Positions 23,705 to 30,346 of a stretch of 30,346 nt of DNA are shown piece after piece; position 1 is the first letter of the stretch, and the number at the start of each line of letters is the position of its first letter. Under the pieces are notes generated by a model. That model made no database searches, had not been told where the DNA came from, and saw only the letters and a program-made list of their open reading frames with translations. The stretch lies in NCBI GenBank assembly GCA_934650975.1, contig CAKUFW010000019.1:1-30346 (forward strand). Reading direction: 5' to 3'. Made by a program: the position numbers and the translations under genes. The stretch comes from an uncultured Collinsella sp. (GTDB taxonomy: Bacteria; Actinomycetota; Coriobacteriia; Coriobacteriales; Coriobacteriaceae).

Positions 23705-25894
23705 ATGAAAAACATCCTGCACCTGTTTAAGCGCGATGTCCAAAACGTGTCTCACTCCGTGATCGGCATGATCGTCGTCATGGGCCTAATTATTGTGCCG
23801 TGCCTGTACGCATGGTTTAACATCGCCGGAAGCTGGGATCCCTACGGCAATACCGGTAACCTTAAGATCGCGGTGGTCAATACCGACGAGGGTTACGAGA
23901 GCGATCTGATTCCTGTCGAGATCAACGTGGGCGAAAACGTGACCGCCACCCTGCGCGGCAATGAGAACTTCGATTGGGTTGTCCTCAACGACCGCGATAA
24001 GGCGATCGAGGGCGTTAAGTCGGGCGCGTACTACGCTGCCGTCGTCATCCCCAAAACGTTTAGCGCCGACATGATGACGCTCTTCTCGACCGACGTGAAG
24101 CACGCCGACATCGAGTTCTACGAGAACCAAAAGGCCAACGCCATCGCCCAGATTGTGACCGAAAAAGGCTCGAGCGCCGTCCAGAGCCAGGTCAACGAGA
24201 CCTTTACCGAGACCATCACGACCATCGGTCTTAAGACCGTGTCCAGCTTGCTCGACTATATGAGCACCGACCAGGTGAGCAACTTTATCGCCAACCTGTC
24301 CTCGACGTTGGGCGATTCGGTCGAGGACCTGCAGGATGTTCAGGCGAACGCGACGTCGCTCGCGGGCATTTTGAGCTCCACGTCCGATTCGCTCACGTCG
24401 GCGGGCGGCATGCTCAAACAGACGGGCACCGTCGATGAGTCGACGAAGCAGCTGATGGAGCACGCCAAGAGCGGTATCAATGATTCCAAGGAAGCGCTCA
24501 AGGCCGCCAACGATGCGGTTGACGCAGCCATTGACGGAAGCGCGGAGTCGTTTGACAACGTGTCCGCCGAGCTCGCGAAGGCATTCGATGCCGCGAATCA
24601 GCATGTCGACCTTACGGTGTCTCAGCTCAACGAAGCCGCGGCGGCGCTCAAAACGCGCGCTGACGATATCGACGCGATGGCCGATCAGCTCCGCAACCTT
24701 GCCGACCAGGTGAGTGACGACAAGCTCAAAGACGGTCTCAAGTCTGCTGCGACGTCGCTGGGCAGAATTGCCGTGGAGTACCGCAACAATGCGAAGGACC
24801 TGACGGCCACGGCGAAGTCCCTCTCCGACAGCATGGCGGAGGTCAATGCGTCCCGTGCCGAGGTCGACCAGGCCATCGCCGATGCCAAGGCGGGTATCTC
24901 GGGTGCCAAGTCCGATTACGATTCCACATTCTCGGTCAAGGCCAAGGAGCTCAAGAAGACCATTTCGGGCGTTCTGGATTCCCTGAACGGTATCTCGGGT
25001 GACCTGGATAGCGCCGTGAGCGGTCTGACTGATGCTTCCGGCTCGCTCGCGAAGGGCCTCTCCAAGGCTGCAAAGCTCGTCAACAAGGCTTCCGATCAGC
25101 TGGGCGAGGCGTCGGAAAAGATCAGCGCCTTTAAGGACGAACTCGACGGCGCCCTGATGTCGGGCGACCTGGCGACGATCAAGACGATGATCGGCAGCGA
25201 CCCCGAGGGTCTCGCCGTGTCGCTTTCCGGCCCTGTGGCGCTCGACCGCAAACCGGTCTATCCGATTCGCAATTACGGCTCTGCCATGGCGCCGTTCTAC
25301 ACGATTCTGTCGCTGTGGGTCGGCTCGATTGTCCTGGCAGCCATGATGAAGGTTTCGGTTAACGATGAGCTCATCAACGAGCTCGTCCCCGTGCGCCTGC
25401 ACGAGATCTACCTGGGCCGTTATCTGTTCTTTGGCGGTCTGGCCTTGCTGCAGGCAACGCTCGTGTGCGCGGGCGACATTCTGTTCTTTGGCATCCAGTG
25501 CGACAACCCGCTGCAGTTTGTGCTGGCGGGCTGGGTCGCGAGTCTCGTGTTCTCCAATATCGTCTACACGCTTACGGTTTCGTTTGGAGATATCGGCAAG
25601 GCCCTCGCCGTCGTGCTACTGGTCATGCAGGTCGGCGGTTCGGGCGGTACGTTCCCCATCGAGATGACCGGCCCCGTGTTCCAGGCGATCTATCCGTTCC
25701 TGCCGTTCACCCACGGCATCAACGCGATGCATGCCGCCATGGCCGGCGCCTACCATATGGAGTATTGGATTGAGCTCGGCATCTTGGCGGGCTACCTGAT
25801 TCCGTCGCTCGCCCTGGGCATCGTCTTCCGTCGCCCAGTCATCAAAGCCAACGACTGGATCATCGAAAAGCTGGAAAGCACCAAACTTATCTAG
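23705..25894 (+). CDS. YhgE/Pip-family membrane protein (second of pair)
   Basis: 729 residues. ATG directly follows the upstream TAA; AAAGGAGGTG lies ten bases before it. The N-terminal helix and signature VPCLYAWFNIAGSWDPYGNT are shared with the first member. The external domain (about 45-510) has long Ala/Asp/Ser-rich coiled-coil helices. The C-terminal ABC-2-like block of about six helices starts near MAPFYTILSLWVGSIVLA, contains GGSGGTFPIEMTGPVFQAIYPFLPFTHGINAMH (the conserved PIE-M-P-F-x-x-x-x-P-F-T-x-G-I region), and ends the protein. It lacks the extra C-terminal part of its neighbour, suggesting division of labour after duplication. A structured element follows the gene. Confidence 0.94.
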   Translation: MKNILHLFKRDVQNVSHSVIGMIVVMGLIIVPCLYAWFNIAGSWDPYGNTGNLKIAVVNTDEGYESDLIPVEINVGENVTATLRGNENFDWVVLNDRDKAIEGVKSGAYYAAVVIPKTFSADMMTLFSTDVKHADIEFYENQKANAIAQIVTEKGSSAVQSQVNETFTETITTIGLKTVSSLLDYMSTDQVSNFIANLSSTLGDSVEDLQDVQANATSLAGILSSTSDSLTSAGGMLKQTGTVDESTKQLMEHAKSGINDSKEALKAANDAVDAAIDGSAESFDNVSAELAKAFDAANQHVDLTVSQLNEAAAALKTRADDIDAMADQLRNLADQVSDDKLKDGLKSAATSLGRIAVEYRNNAKDLTATAKSLSDSMAEVNASRAEVDQAIADAKAGISGAKSDYDSTFSVKAKELKKTISGVLDSLNGISGDLDSAVSGLTDASGSLAKGLSKAAKLVNKASDQLGEASEKISAFKDELDGALMSGDLATIKTMIGSDPEGLAVSLSGPVALDRKPVYPIRNYGSAMAPFYTILSLWVGSIVLAAMMKVSVNDELINELVPVRLHEIYLGRYLFFGGLALLQATLVCAGDILFFGIQCDNPLQFVLAGWVASLVFSNIVYTLTVSFGDIGKALAVVLLVMQVGGSGGTFPIEMTGPVFQAIYPFLPFTHGINAMHAAMAGAYHMEYWIELGILAGYLIPSLALGIVFRRPVIKANDWIIEKLESTKLI

Positions 25895-25911
25895 TTCAAC
25901 AAGGTAATCCT

Positions 25912-25967
25912 TGATGTTTTGGCAAAGCCAGCGAGCGAGCCGCATTTGCGCCAAGGTGACGTGAAAT
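25912..25967 (-). repeat. Inverted 3'-half copy of the structured element
   Basis: Read on the minus strand this carries ATTTCACGTCACCTTG, then CGCTCGCTGGC, TTTGCC and AAAACATC, the landmarks of the right ends of E1 and E2. The first 16 bases are an exact inverted repeat of 26081-26096 within the complete copy that follows, giving a head-to-head pair. Confidence 0.7.
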
Positions 25968-25973
25968 TATTTA

Positions 25974-26137
25974 GTTACGCGGTTTTGCCAAACCGCGTAA
26001 CGGCTCGACGCTGCAAACGGCCCTAAGCGGCAATCTGACGTTCAATTTCAAGGGCGCGACCAGAAGGTCAGCGCCCTTTCATTTCACGTCACCTTGCTCG
26101 CTTAGGGTCGTTTTCGCTGACGTTGCCGAGACATCGA
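25974..26137 (+). repeat. Large structured intergenic element, copy E2 (after YhgE pair)
   Basis: Same plan as 20524-20690. Hairpin GTTACGCGGTTT-TGCC-AAACCGCGTAAC (25974-26001), linker CGACGCTGCAA, outer stem ACGGCCCTAAGCG/CGCTTAGGGTCGT (26017-26029 with 26099-26111, one G-T), then GCAA/TTGC, GACGT/ACGTC (26037-26041 with 26086-26090) and AAGGGCGC/GCGCCCTT (26050-26057 with 26071-26078). The apex is GACC-AGAA-GGTC-A as in E1. Every stem differs from E1 in sequence yet pairs, while loops and linkers are nearly identical. A terminator at 26204-26236 would end a transcript that includes it. Confidence 0.85.
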
Positions 26138-26203
26138 GGTAATTCAAGTTGGTACTTTAGTGGGCTGGATTGCGATGCAGTGCTGGTTGTTGCTACAGTA
26201 GCG

Positions 26204-26236
26204 GGGCGTGCCGGGGGTCCGGTGCGCCCTGTTTTT
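26204..26236 (+). terminator. Rho-independent terminator between E2 and the EamA gene
   Basis: GGGCGTGCCGG/CCGGTGCGCCC, 11 bp with two wobble pairs, loop GGGT, followed by TGTTTTT. It directly precedes the EamA promoter. Confidence 0.8.
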
Positions 26237-26238
26237 AT

Positions 26239-26267
26239 TTGACCATGAGGCGGCACGCGGCTATATG
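26239..26267 (+). promoter_or_regulatory. Promoter of the EamA transporter gene
   Basis: -35 TTGACC (26239-26244) and -10 TATATG (26262-26267) with a 17-base spacer; the start codon is at 26308. Confidence 0.7.
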
Positions 26268-26307
26268 CGTGCGGACACCACGCCCAGATTGAGCGCGAGG
26301 ATGCCCT

Positions 26308-27291
26308 ATGGCCCAGCATGCCACCGACAATATCGAAATGATGCCCGATAGCCCTGTTGCCCGCGAGGACCTGGGTGCGGGCGGCACCTCCCGCGGTGCT
26401 GGCGCTCGCTCGCCGCTGTTCTGGAAAGTTTTGCTGCTTTCGGTGGCGGTCGTCTGGGGCTACTCCTTTACGACCATGAAGGATGCGCTCGATACCATTC
26501 CGGTGTTCGAACTGCTCTACGTCCGTTTTCTGCCTGCCGCGCTGGTTATGTTCGGCATCTTCCACAAGCGCATCATCGCGCACCTCAACGCGCGTAACCT
26601 CATCGTTGGACTTGGGATGGGTACGCTTATGTGGGCCGCTTATGCCCTGCAGACGGTCGGTCTGGCACACACTACGGCAGGCAAGAACGCTTTTTTGACG
26701 GGCACCTACTGCATTCTCGTGCCTTTCGCGAGCTATTTCCTGAGCGGCGAAAAGCTCACGCGCTATAACCTGGGTGCCGCGCTGTTGTGCCTGGCGGGCA
26801 TTGGCCTCGTGGCGCTTGACAGCGTCGAGTTCAATATCGGCGATGCCATTACGCTAGGCGGCGCGGTCTTCTTCGCGATTCAGATGGCGGTGACCGCCAA
26901 GTACGGCCGCAAGATGGACATCAACGTCATCACGTTTTGGATGTTCGTGGGCAATGGCGTCTTGAGCCTGGTTTCGTCGCTGCTCTTTGAGACCCAAGCG
27001 CCCGCGTCTGTATGGACGCCGAGCTTTACCGCCGTGATGGCCTTCCTCTCGGTGGGCTGTACGTGCGTGGCGCTGCTCATCCAAAATGTCGGTCTAGCAC
27101 ATGTCCCGGCCTCGACGGGCTCGCTGCTGCTCTCGATGGAATCGCCCTCGGGTGTGCTGTTCTCGGTGCTGTTAATGGGTGAGGCGCTCACCTCGCGCCT
27201 GCTCGCCGGCTTTGCGCTCATCTTCCTATCGATTATCTTGAGCGAGACGCACTTCGATTTCTTGCGCCGAAAGCCGCGCCCGCAATTGTAA
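26308..27291 (+). CDS. EamA/DMT-superfamily transporter
   Basis: 327 residues; GAGG lies upstream of ATG. After a polar N-terminal tail of about 35 residues there are ten hydrophobic helices in two EamA repeats, the first beginning VAVVWGYSFTTMKDAL and the second near GDAITLGGAVFFAIQMAVTAKYGR. The motif AAYALQTVGLAHTTAGKNAFLTGTYCILVP is typical of this family. EamA proteins export or exchange small metabolites, often amino acids or nucleotide precursors; the substrate is not predictable here. The last codons and the stop are part of a 38-bp tandem duplication that runs into the terminator. Confidence 0.93.
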   Translation: MAQHATDNIEMMPDSPVAREDLGAGGTSRGAGARSPLFWKVLLLSVAVVWGYSFTTMKDALDTIPVFELLYVRFLPAALVMFGIFHKRIIAHLNARNLIVGLGMGTLMWAAYALQTVGLAHTTAGKNAFLTGTYCILVPFASYFLSGEKLTRYNLGAALLCLAGIGLVALDSVEFNIGDAITLGGAVFFAIQMAVTAKYGRKMDINVITFWMFVGNGVLSLVSSLLFETQAPASVWTPSFTAVMAFLSVGCTCVALLIQNVGLAHVPASTGSLLLSMESPSGVLFSVLLMGEALTSRLLAGFALIFLSIILSETHFDFLRRKPRPQL

Positions 27292-27345
27292 ACAACTTGT
27301 TGCGCCGAAAGCCGCGCCCGCAATTGTAAACAACTTGTTGCGCCG
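27262..27345 (+). repeat. 38-bp tandem duplication at the EamA 3' end
   Basis: Bases 27262-27299 are repeated exactly at 27300-27337, followed by the first eight bases of a third unit. The first copy contains the last codons and TAA of the EamA gene, so a second pseudo-tail lies past the stop. Perfect identity points to a recent slippage event. Confidence 0.92.
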
Positions 27346-27367
27346 CCCTTCTGGGGCGGCATTTTTT
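27342..27367 (+). terminator. Rho-independent terminator of EamA gene
   Basis: GCCGCCC-TTCTG-GGGCGGC followed by ATTTTTT. Confidence 0.9.
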
Positions 27368-27393
27368 ATGCCTCGCCCTTAAAGTTGTTCTTT

Positions 27394-27415
27394 GCACTTT
27401 ACGCTATCAAAGTGC
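27394..27415. promoter_or_regulatory. Inverted repeat upstream of M20 gene
   Basis: GCACTTT and AAAGTGC flank ACGCTATC, between the EamA terminator and the GGAGGG site at 27435. The position suits an operator over the start of transcription; no regulator gene is adjacent. Confidence 0.45.
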
Positions 27416-27445
27416 TTGCTGCAAAAACGTTACTGGAGGGCATCT

Positions 27446-28744
27446 ATGGCACCAGCTCTGTCCGATCTTCAACCGCAACCAGCGCCTCAGACCGCTGCGG
27501 TGGCGCAGACCGCTATCGGCGATGGCCTGGTCACAGAGGCTCAGGCATTTGCCGATGAGCTTGCCGCATGGCGCCACGACCTCCATCAGACGCCCGAGCT
27601 CGGTAACAACCTTCCGCAGACGTCCGCCTATATCCAGGCACGTCTGGACGAGATGGATATTTCCTATGCCGTACTTGTCGATGGCTCCTGTGTCGTTGGC
27701 CTCATCGGCGCCGGTGCCGTCGCAGCGGCCCAGGGCAATGGTACGTGCACAGACGAGCAGGCAGGTACGGTCATCATGCTCCGTGGCGATATGGATGGCC
27801 TACCCGTTGCGGAAGAATCGGGCGAGCCTTTTGCCTCCACCAACGGCTGCATGCACGCATGCGGTCACGATATGCATGCGACGGCGCTGCTTGGTGCGGC
27901 TCGTTTGCTAAAAGGCCGCGAGGCCGAGCTCGTAGAGGCCAACGCCACGGTTAAGCTGCTGTTCCAGCCGGGCGAGGAGACCTTTGAGGGCGCCCGTGCC
28001 GCCATCGCCGATGGTCTGCTCCAAAACCCGCGTCCCCAGGCCGCCTTCGCCATGCACGTCAACAGCCAGTCGCCGCTTGGCCTGGTGCTCTACGGAAGCC
28101 CGGCGCTCTCGGGCGTGTTTGGTTTTCGCATTACGCTCCAGGGCAAGGGCGGTCATGGCTCGAGCCCCGAGATCTGCATCGATCCCATCACGGCGGGCGT
28201 GCATGTGCACCTGGCGCTTCAGGAGCTCATCGCTCGCGAGGTGCCGGCTGCTAAAGAGGTCGCACTTACCGTGGGCAAGTTCGCTGGCGGTCAGGCCGCA
28301 AACGTCATTCCCGACACCTGCGTGCTCGAGGGAACGCTGCGCGGCTTCGATGTTGAGCTCATGGCACATCTCAAGGAGCGTATCGCCGAGGTCGTCAACG
28401 GCGTGGCCGCAACGTATCGCACCCCGGCGACCATCGAGACGCTCTCGGACGTTCCGCCGCTCGTGCTCAACGACGATATGACCCAGGCTTCGCTTGGCTA
28501 TGTGGGCGCGGTGCTGCCCAAGGCCGCCTTCCTGCCGCTGTTCCATGCCATGGCGAGCGAGGACTTCGCACTTATCTCGAGCGAGATTCCGAGTGCGTAC
28601 TTTACCGTGGGCGCAGCCGTGACCGATACGGATGAGCACTTTGCCCAGCACCATCCTAAGGCACGCTTCAACGATGCCGAGCTTCCCCTCGGTGCCGCGG
28701 CGTATGCCGCCGTCGCCTTAGGTTACCTCGCCGACCACCGGTAG
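27446..28744 (+). CDS. M20-family amidohydrolase (N-acyl-amino-acid/hippurate hydrolase type)
   Basis: 432 residues from ATG 27446, chosen for GGAGGG five bases upstream; an earlier in-frame start at 27392 would cross the inverted repeat. WRHDLHQTPEL is the M20D N-terminal signature. Metal ligands lie in LRGDMDGLPV (around residues 112-121) and HACGHDMH (137-144), and the catalytic Glu in FQPGEE. The lid domain has GKGGHGSSPE. The final metal-binding His region is near HAMASEDFA. The enzyme hydrolyses N-acylated amino acids such as hippurate or N-acetyl-amino acids, or indole-3-acetyl conjugates. The first ~30 residues are an Ala/Gln/Pro-rich extension. The stop codon lies inside the outer stem of the structured element E3. 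The downstream MFS carrier may supply its substrate or remove its product. Confidence 0.94.
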   Translation: MAPALSDLQPQPAPQTAAVAQTAIGDGLVTEAQAFADELAAWRHDLHQTPELGNNLPQTSAYIQARLDEMDISYAVLVDGSCVVGLIGAGAVAAAQGNGTCTDEQAGTVIMLRGDMDGLPVAEESGEPFASTNGCMHACGHDMHATALLGAARLLKGREAELVEANATVKLLFQPGEETFEGARAAIADGLLQNPRPQAAFAMHVNSQSPLGLVLYGSPALSGVFGFRITLQGKGGHGSSPEICIDPITAGVHVHLALQELIAREVPAAKEVALTVGKFAGGQAANVIPDTCVLEGTLRGFDVELMAHLKERIAEVVNGVAATYRTPATIETLSDVPPLVLNDDMTQASLGYVGAVLPKAAFLPLFHAMASEDFALISSEIPSAYFTVGAAVTDTDEHFAQHHPKARFNDAELPLGAAAYAAVALGYLADHR

Positions 28745-28827
28745 CACCCAACCTTGCCTTTCAAGCCTGCGGGCATGGCCATAAGGCCTATGCCCTTGTC
28801 TTTCAAGGCAATCTTGGGCACTACCGG
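28738..28827 (+). repeat. Structured intergenic element, core copy E3 (after M20 gene)
   Basis: CCGGTAG (28738-28744) pairs with CTACCGG (28821-28827). Inside come CCCAA/TTGGG, TTGCCTT/AAGGCAA (28754-28760 with 28805-28811) and GGGCAT/ATGCCC (28771-28776 with 28790-28795), with apex GGCC-ATAA-GGCC and a bulged T. The order, the bulge position and the TTTCAA segments match E1 and E2, but the leading hairpin is missing. The outer stem includes the TAG stop of the M20 gene, and the MFS gene starts 40 bases later. Confidence 0.75.
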
Positions 28828-28867
28828 CGCCCGGCGCAGGCTATTCGTTTGTTTAAAAAGGAGCAGT

Positions 28868-30172
28868 ATGTCCCAGCAACGTAAGTTCTTCCCCGGCTGG
28901 CTCGTGGTGGCCTCCGGCTTTGTGATCATGGCCACGTGCTACACCATTTTCGTCAACTGCATGAGCCTGTTCCAGCCGCTCATCGTCAGCGACCTCGGGA
29001 TCACGCTTGCCCAGTACAACATCTCCAACGCCATCTCTACCGTGGTGAGCGTTATCGGATCGCTTGTCATTGGCCATGTTGCCGATAAAGTAAGCGGTCG
29101 CGTTTTGGGCTCCCTAACCGTTATCGCAACCTCTGCCGTTCTTGCCGGTATGAGCTTTGTCGGCGAGCTTTGGCAGGTCTACGTGCTCTTTGCCGTCTCG
29201 GGCTGCTTTGCCGTTGCCTCGACCCGTCTGCTCATTAGCCTGGTGACCGCCAACTGGTTTACCGCCAAGCGCGGCCTTGCCATCTCCATCGCGCTTTCGG
29301 GCTCGGGCTTTGGTGGCGCCATCCTCTCGCCGATCGTGAGCTCGCTGATCGTGAGCGTGGGCTGGCGTTCCGCCTTCCTGGTGCTCGCTGCTATCTGCAT
29401 CGTTGCAGCGCTGCCCATTACTGCCTATTCCTTCCGCACCAAACCTTCCGAGATCGGCCTCAAGCCGCTCGGCGAGAACCCGGGCGATCCGTCCGTTTCC
29501 ACCGCGGGCGATAAAAACGAGAAGGCCGCCCCCGAGGTCAGCGTTGGTTGGTCGCGCATCAAGAAGAGCCCGGCATTTTGGCTGCTCGTCGTCGCTTTCC
29601 TCTTTATGGGTCTGGTTAATGGCGCCATCCTGCCCAACCAGGTTACGAACATGACGAGTGTTACCGTCAACGGCGCCAAGATCGTCACGGGCGGCCACGA
29701 CCCCATGTGGGCGGGTACCGTGCTTTCGGCCTACATGGTCACGGTCGTTATCGCCAAGATTTCGCTCGGTGCGATCTACGATCGCTTTGGCCTGCGTTTT
29801 GGCAACATCCTTGGCTCTGTTGCGTGCATTGTCGCCTGCATGGCGCTGTGCTTCCCGACGACAGACCTTGGCCCTATTGTGGCCGCCGTGAGCTTTGGTA
29901 TCGGAACGTGCATGGGCACCATCACGCCCACTATCGCCGCGTCCAAGCAGTTCGGTATGGCCGACCTGGGTAAGGTCACGGGTACCATCACCTCGCTCGA
30001 GATGGTCGGTGGCACCGTGGGCGCCATTGTCTCGGGCGTGCTGTTCGATGCCACGGGCTCCTTTGCGAGCACCTGGATCGTGTGCCTGGTGTGCTCCGTG
30101 GTCATGCTCGCGTTCCTGCTGGCATCCGAGCCCATCGCCGCCAAGCTGCGCGCAAGCGCGGCAGGGGAGTAA
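28868..30172 (+). CDS. Major facilitator superfamily transporter (OFA/monocarboxylate-like)
   Basis: 434 residues from ATG 28868, with AAGGAG just upstream; an earlier in-frame start would translate the structured element E3. Twelve hydrophobic helices lie in two sets of six, with a polar loop at about residues 195-230 between them (LGENPGDPSVSTAGDKNEK). The loop between helices 2 and 3 has GHVADKVSGRVLGS, the MFS motif A, repeated in the second half as GAIYDRFGLRFGN. The opening PGWLVVASGFVIM is typical of oxalate:formate-antiporter-like carriers. The substrate is probably a small organic anion. It may be linked with the M20 hydrolase upstream, as both read the same way with 123 bases between them. 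Confidence 0.92.
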   Translation: MSQQRKFFPGWLVVASGFVIMATCYTIFVNCMSLFQPLIVSDLGITLAQYNISNAISTVVSVIGSLVIGHVADKVSGRVLGSLTVIATSAVLAGMSFVGELWQVYVLFAVSGCFAVASTRLLISLVTANWFTAKRGLAISIALSGSGFGGAILSPIVSSLIVSVGWRSAFLVLAAICIVAALPITAYSFRTKPSEIGLKPLGENPGDPSVSTAGDKNEKAAPEVSVGWSRIKKSPAFWLLVVAFLFMGLVNGAILPNQVTNMTSVTVNGAKIVTGGHDPMWAGTVLSAYMVTVVIAKISLGAIYDRFGLRFGNILGSVACIVACMALCFPTTDLGPIVAAVSFGIGTCMGTITPTIAASKQFGMADLGKVTGTITSLEMVGGTVGAIVSGVLFDATGSFASTWIVCLVCSVVMLAFLLASEPIAAKLRASAAGE

Positions 30173-30207
30173 ACGCCTTCCACGCTTTTCTGTTTGCCCC
30201 GTTCTGT

Positions 30208-30271
30208 CCGTGGCGGCCTTGGGAGCCGAATGGCTGCTCGTACCATCATTCGGTTTCCAAGGCGGCCACGG
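30208..30271. repeat. Long imperfect hairpin after MFS gene
   Basis: Bases 30208-30232 pair with 30247-30271 over 25 bp with one mismatch and two G-T pairs. GTTTGC (30192-30197) and GCAAAC (30272-30277) could extend it with a bulge. There is no T-run, so it is not a standard terminator. The inner stem CCGAATG/CATTCGG resembles that of the next hairpin. Confidence 0.75.
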
Positions 30272-30302
30272 GCAAACGAAACGGATCACATGCCGCGGCG
30301 GT

Positions 30303-30346
30303 GCATCTGGCCGAACGAGTCCCCATACCCTCGTTCGGTCAGATGC
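30303..30346. repeat. Second long hairpin at window end
   Basis: GCATCTGGCCGAACGAG (30303-30319) pairs with CTCGTTCGGTCAGATGC (30330-30346), 17 bp with one wobble and a 10-base loop. The element may continue past the window. It shares the CCGAA core with the preceding hairpin. Confidence 0.8.

Overview
The window looks like a chromosomal segment of a human-gut Coriobacteriia, most likely Collinsella. The inference rests on the high-GC genes, the mix of actinobacterial and Firmicutes-like families (VanRS-type two-component system, YhgE/Pip proteins, Wzz/BY-kinase/PHP-phosphatase trio) and protein style. I recognised this from sequence alone and ran no search.

Layout. 1-760: two tRNA-Arg(ACG) genes (the first cut by the window edge), each followed by a short structured insert that ends in a second copy of the tRNA 3' end plus terminator. 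863-3304: a large TPR-type protein of unknown role. 3394-4549: an Orc1/Cdc6-like AAA+ ATPase preceded by 9-10 bp repeats. 4601-5108: three 57-bp palindromes, then tRNA-Ser(GCT). 5135-6478 (minus): a D-Ala-D-Ala carboxypeptidase. 6601-8864: an AT-richer block holding an acidic exported protein, two SHOCT-containing membrane proteins and a divergent XRE regulator. 9029-15486: a VanR-like regulator, a second repeat-preceded ATPase, a VanS-like kinase, PstB, and a PhoB/PhoR-like pair. 15663-18290: polysaccharide chain-length/tyrosine-phosphorylation trio and a GNAT acetyltransferase. 18493-20517: htpG. 20915-25894: two tandem YhgE/Pip membrane proteins. 26308-30172: EamA exporter, M20 amidohydrolase and an MFS transporter. 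The window ends in two long hairpins.

How the parts fit. PstB plus the PhoB/PhoR-like pair suggests phosphate response. The Wzz, kinase and phosphatase genes form one control module for surface polysaccharide length. The M20 hydrolase and MFS carrier may handle an acylated amino acid or an organic acid.

The most unusual content is non-coding. (i) A family of large structured elements lies at 20524-20690, 25974-26137 and 28738-28827. Their stems differ in sequence but keep pairing, while the apical and linker sequences are conserved. (ii) Two paralogous ATPases each have a CTAAA-core repeat array upstream. (iii) The tRNA-Arg inserts have a covarying hairpin, and inverted T-arm copies lie downstream of the tRNAs. 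(iv) A regular array of six alternating half-sites lies at 4601-4818. No CRISPR array, integrase, transposase or phage structural gene was seen.
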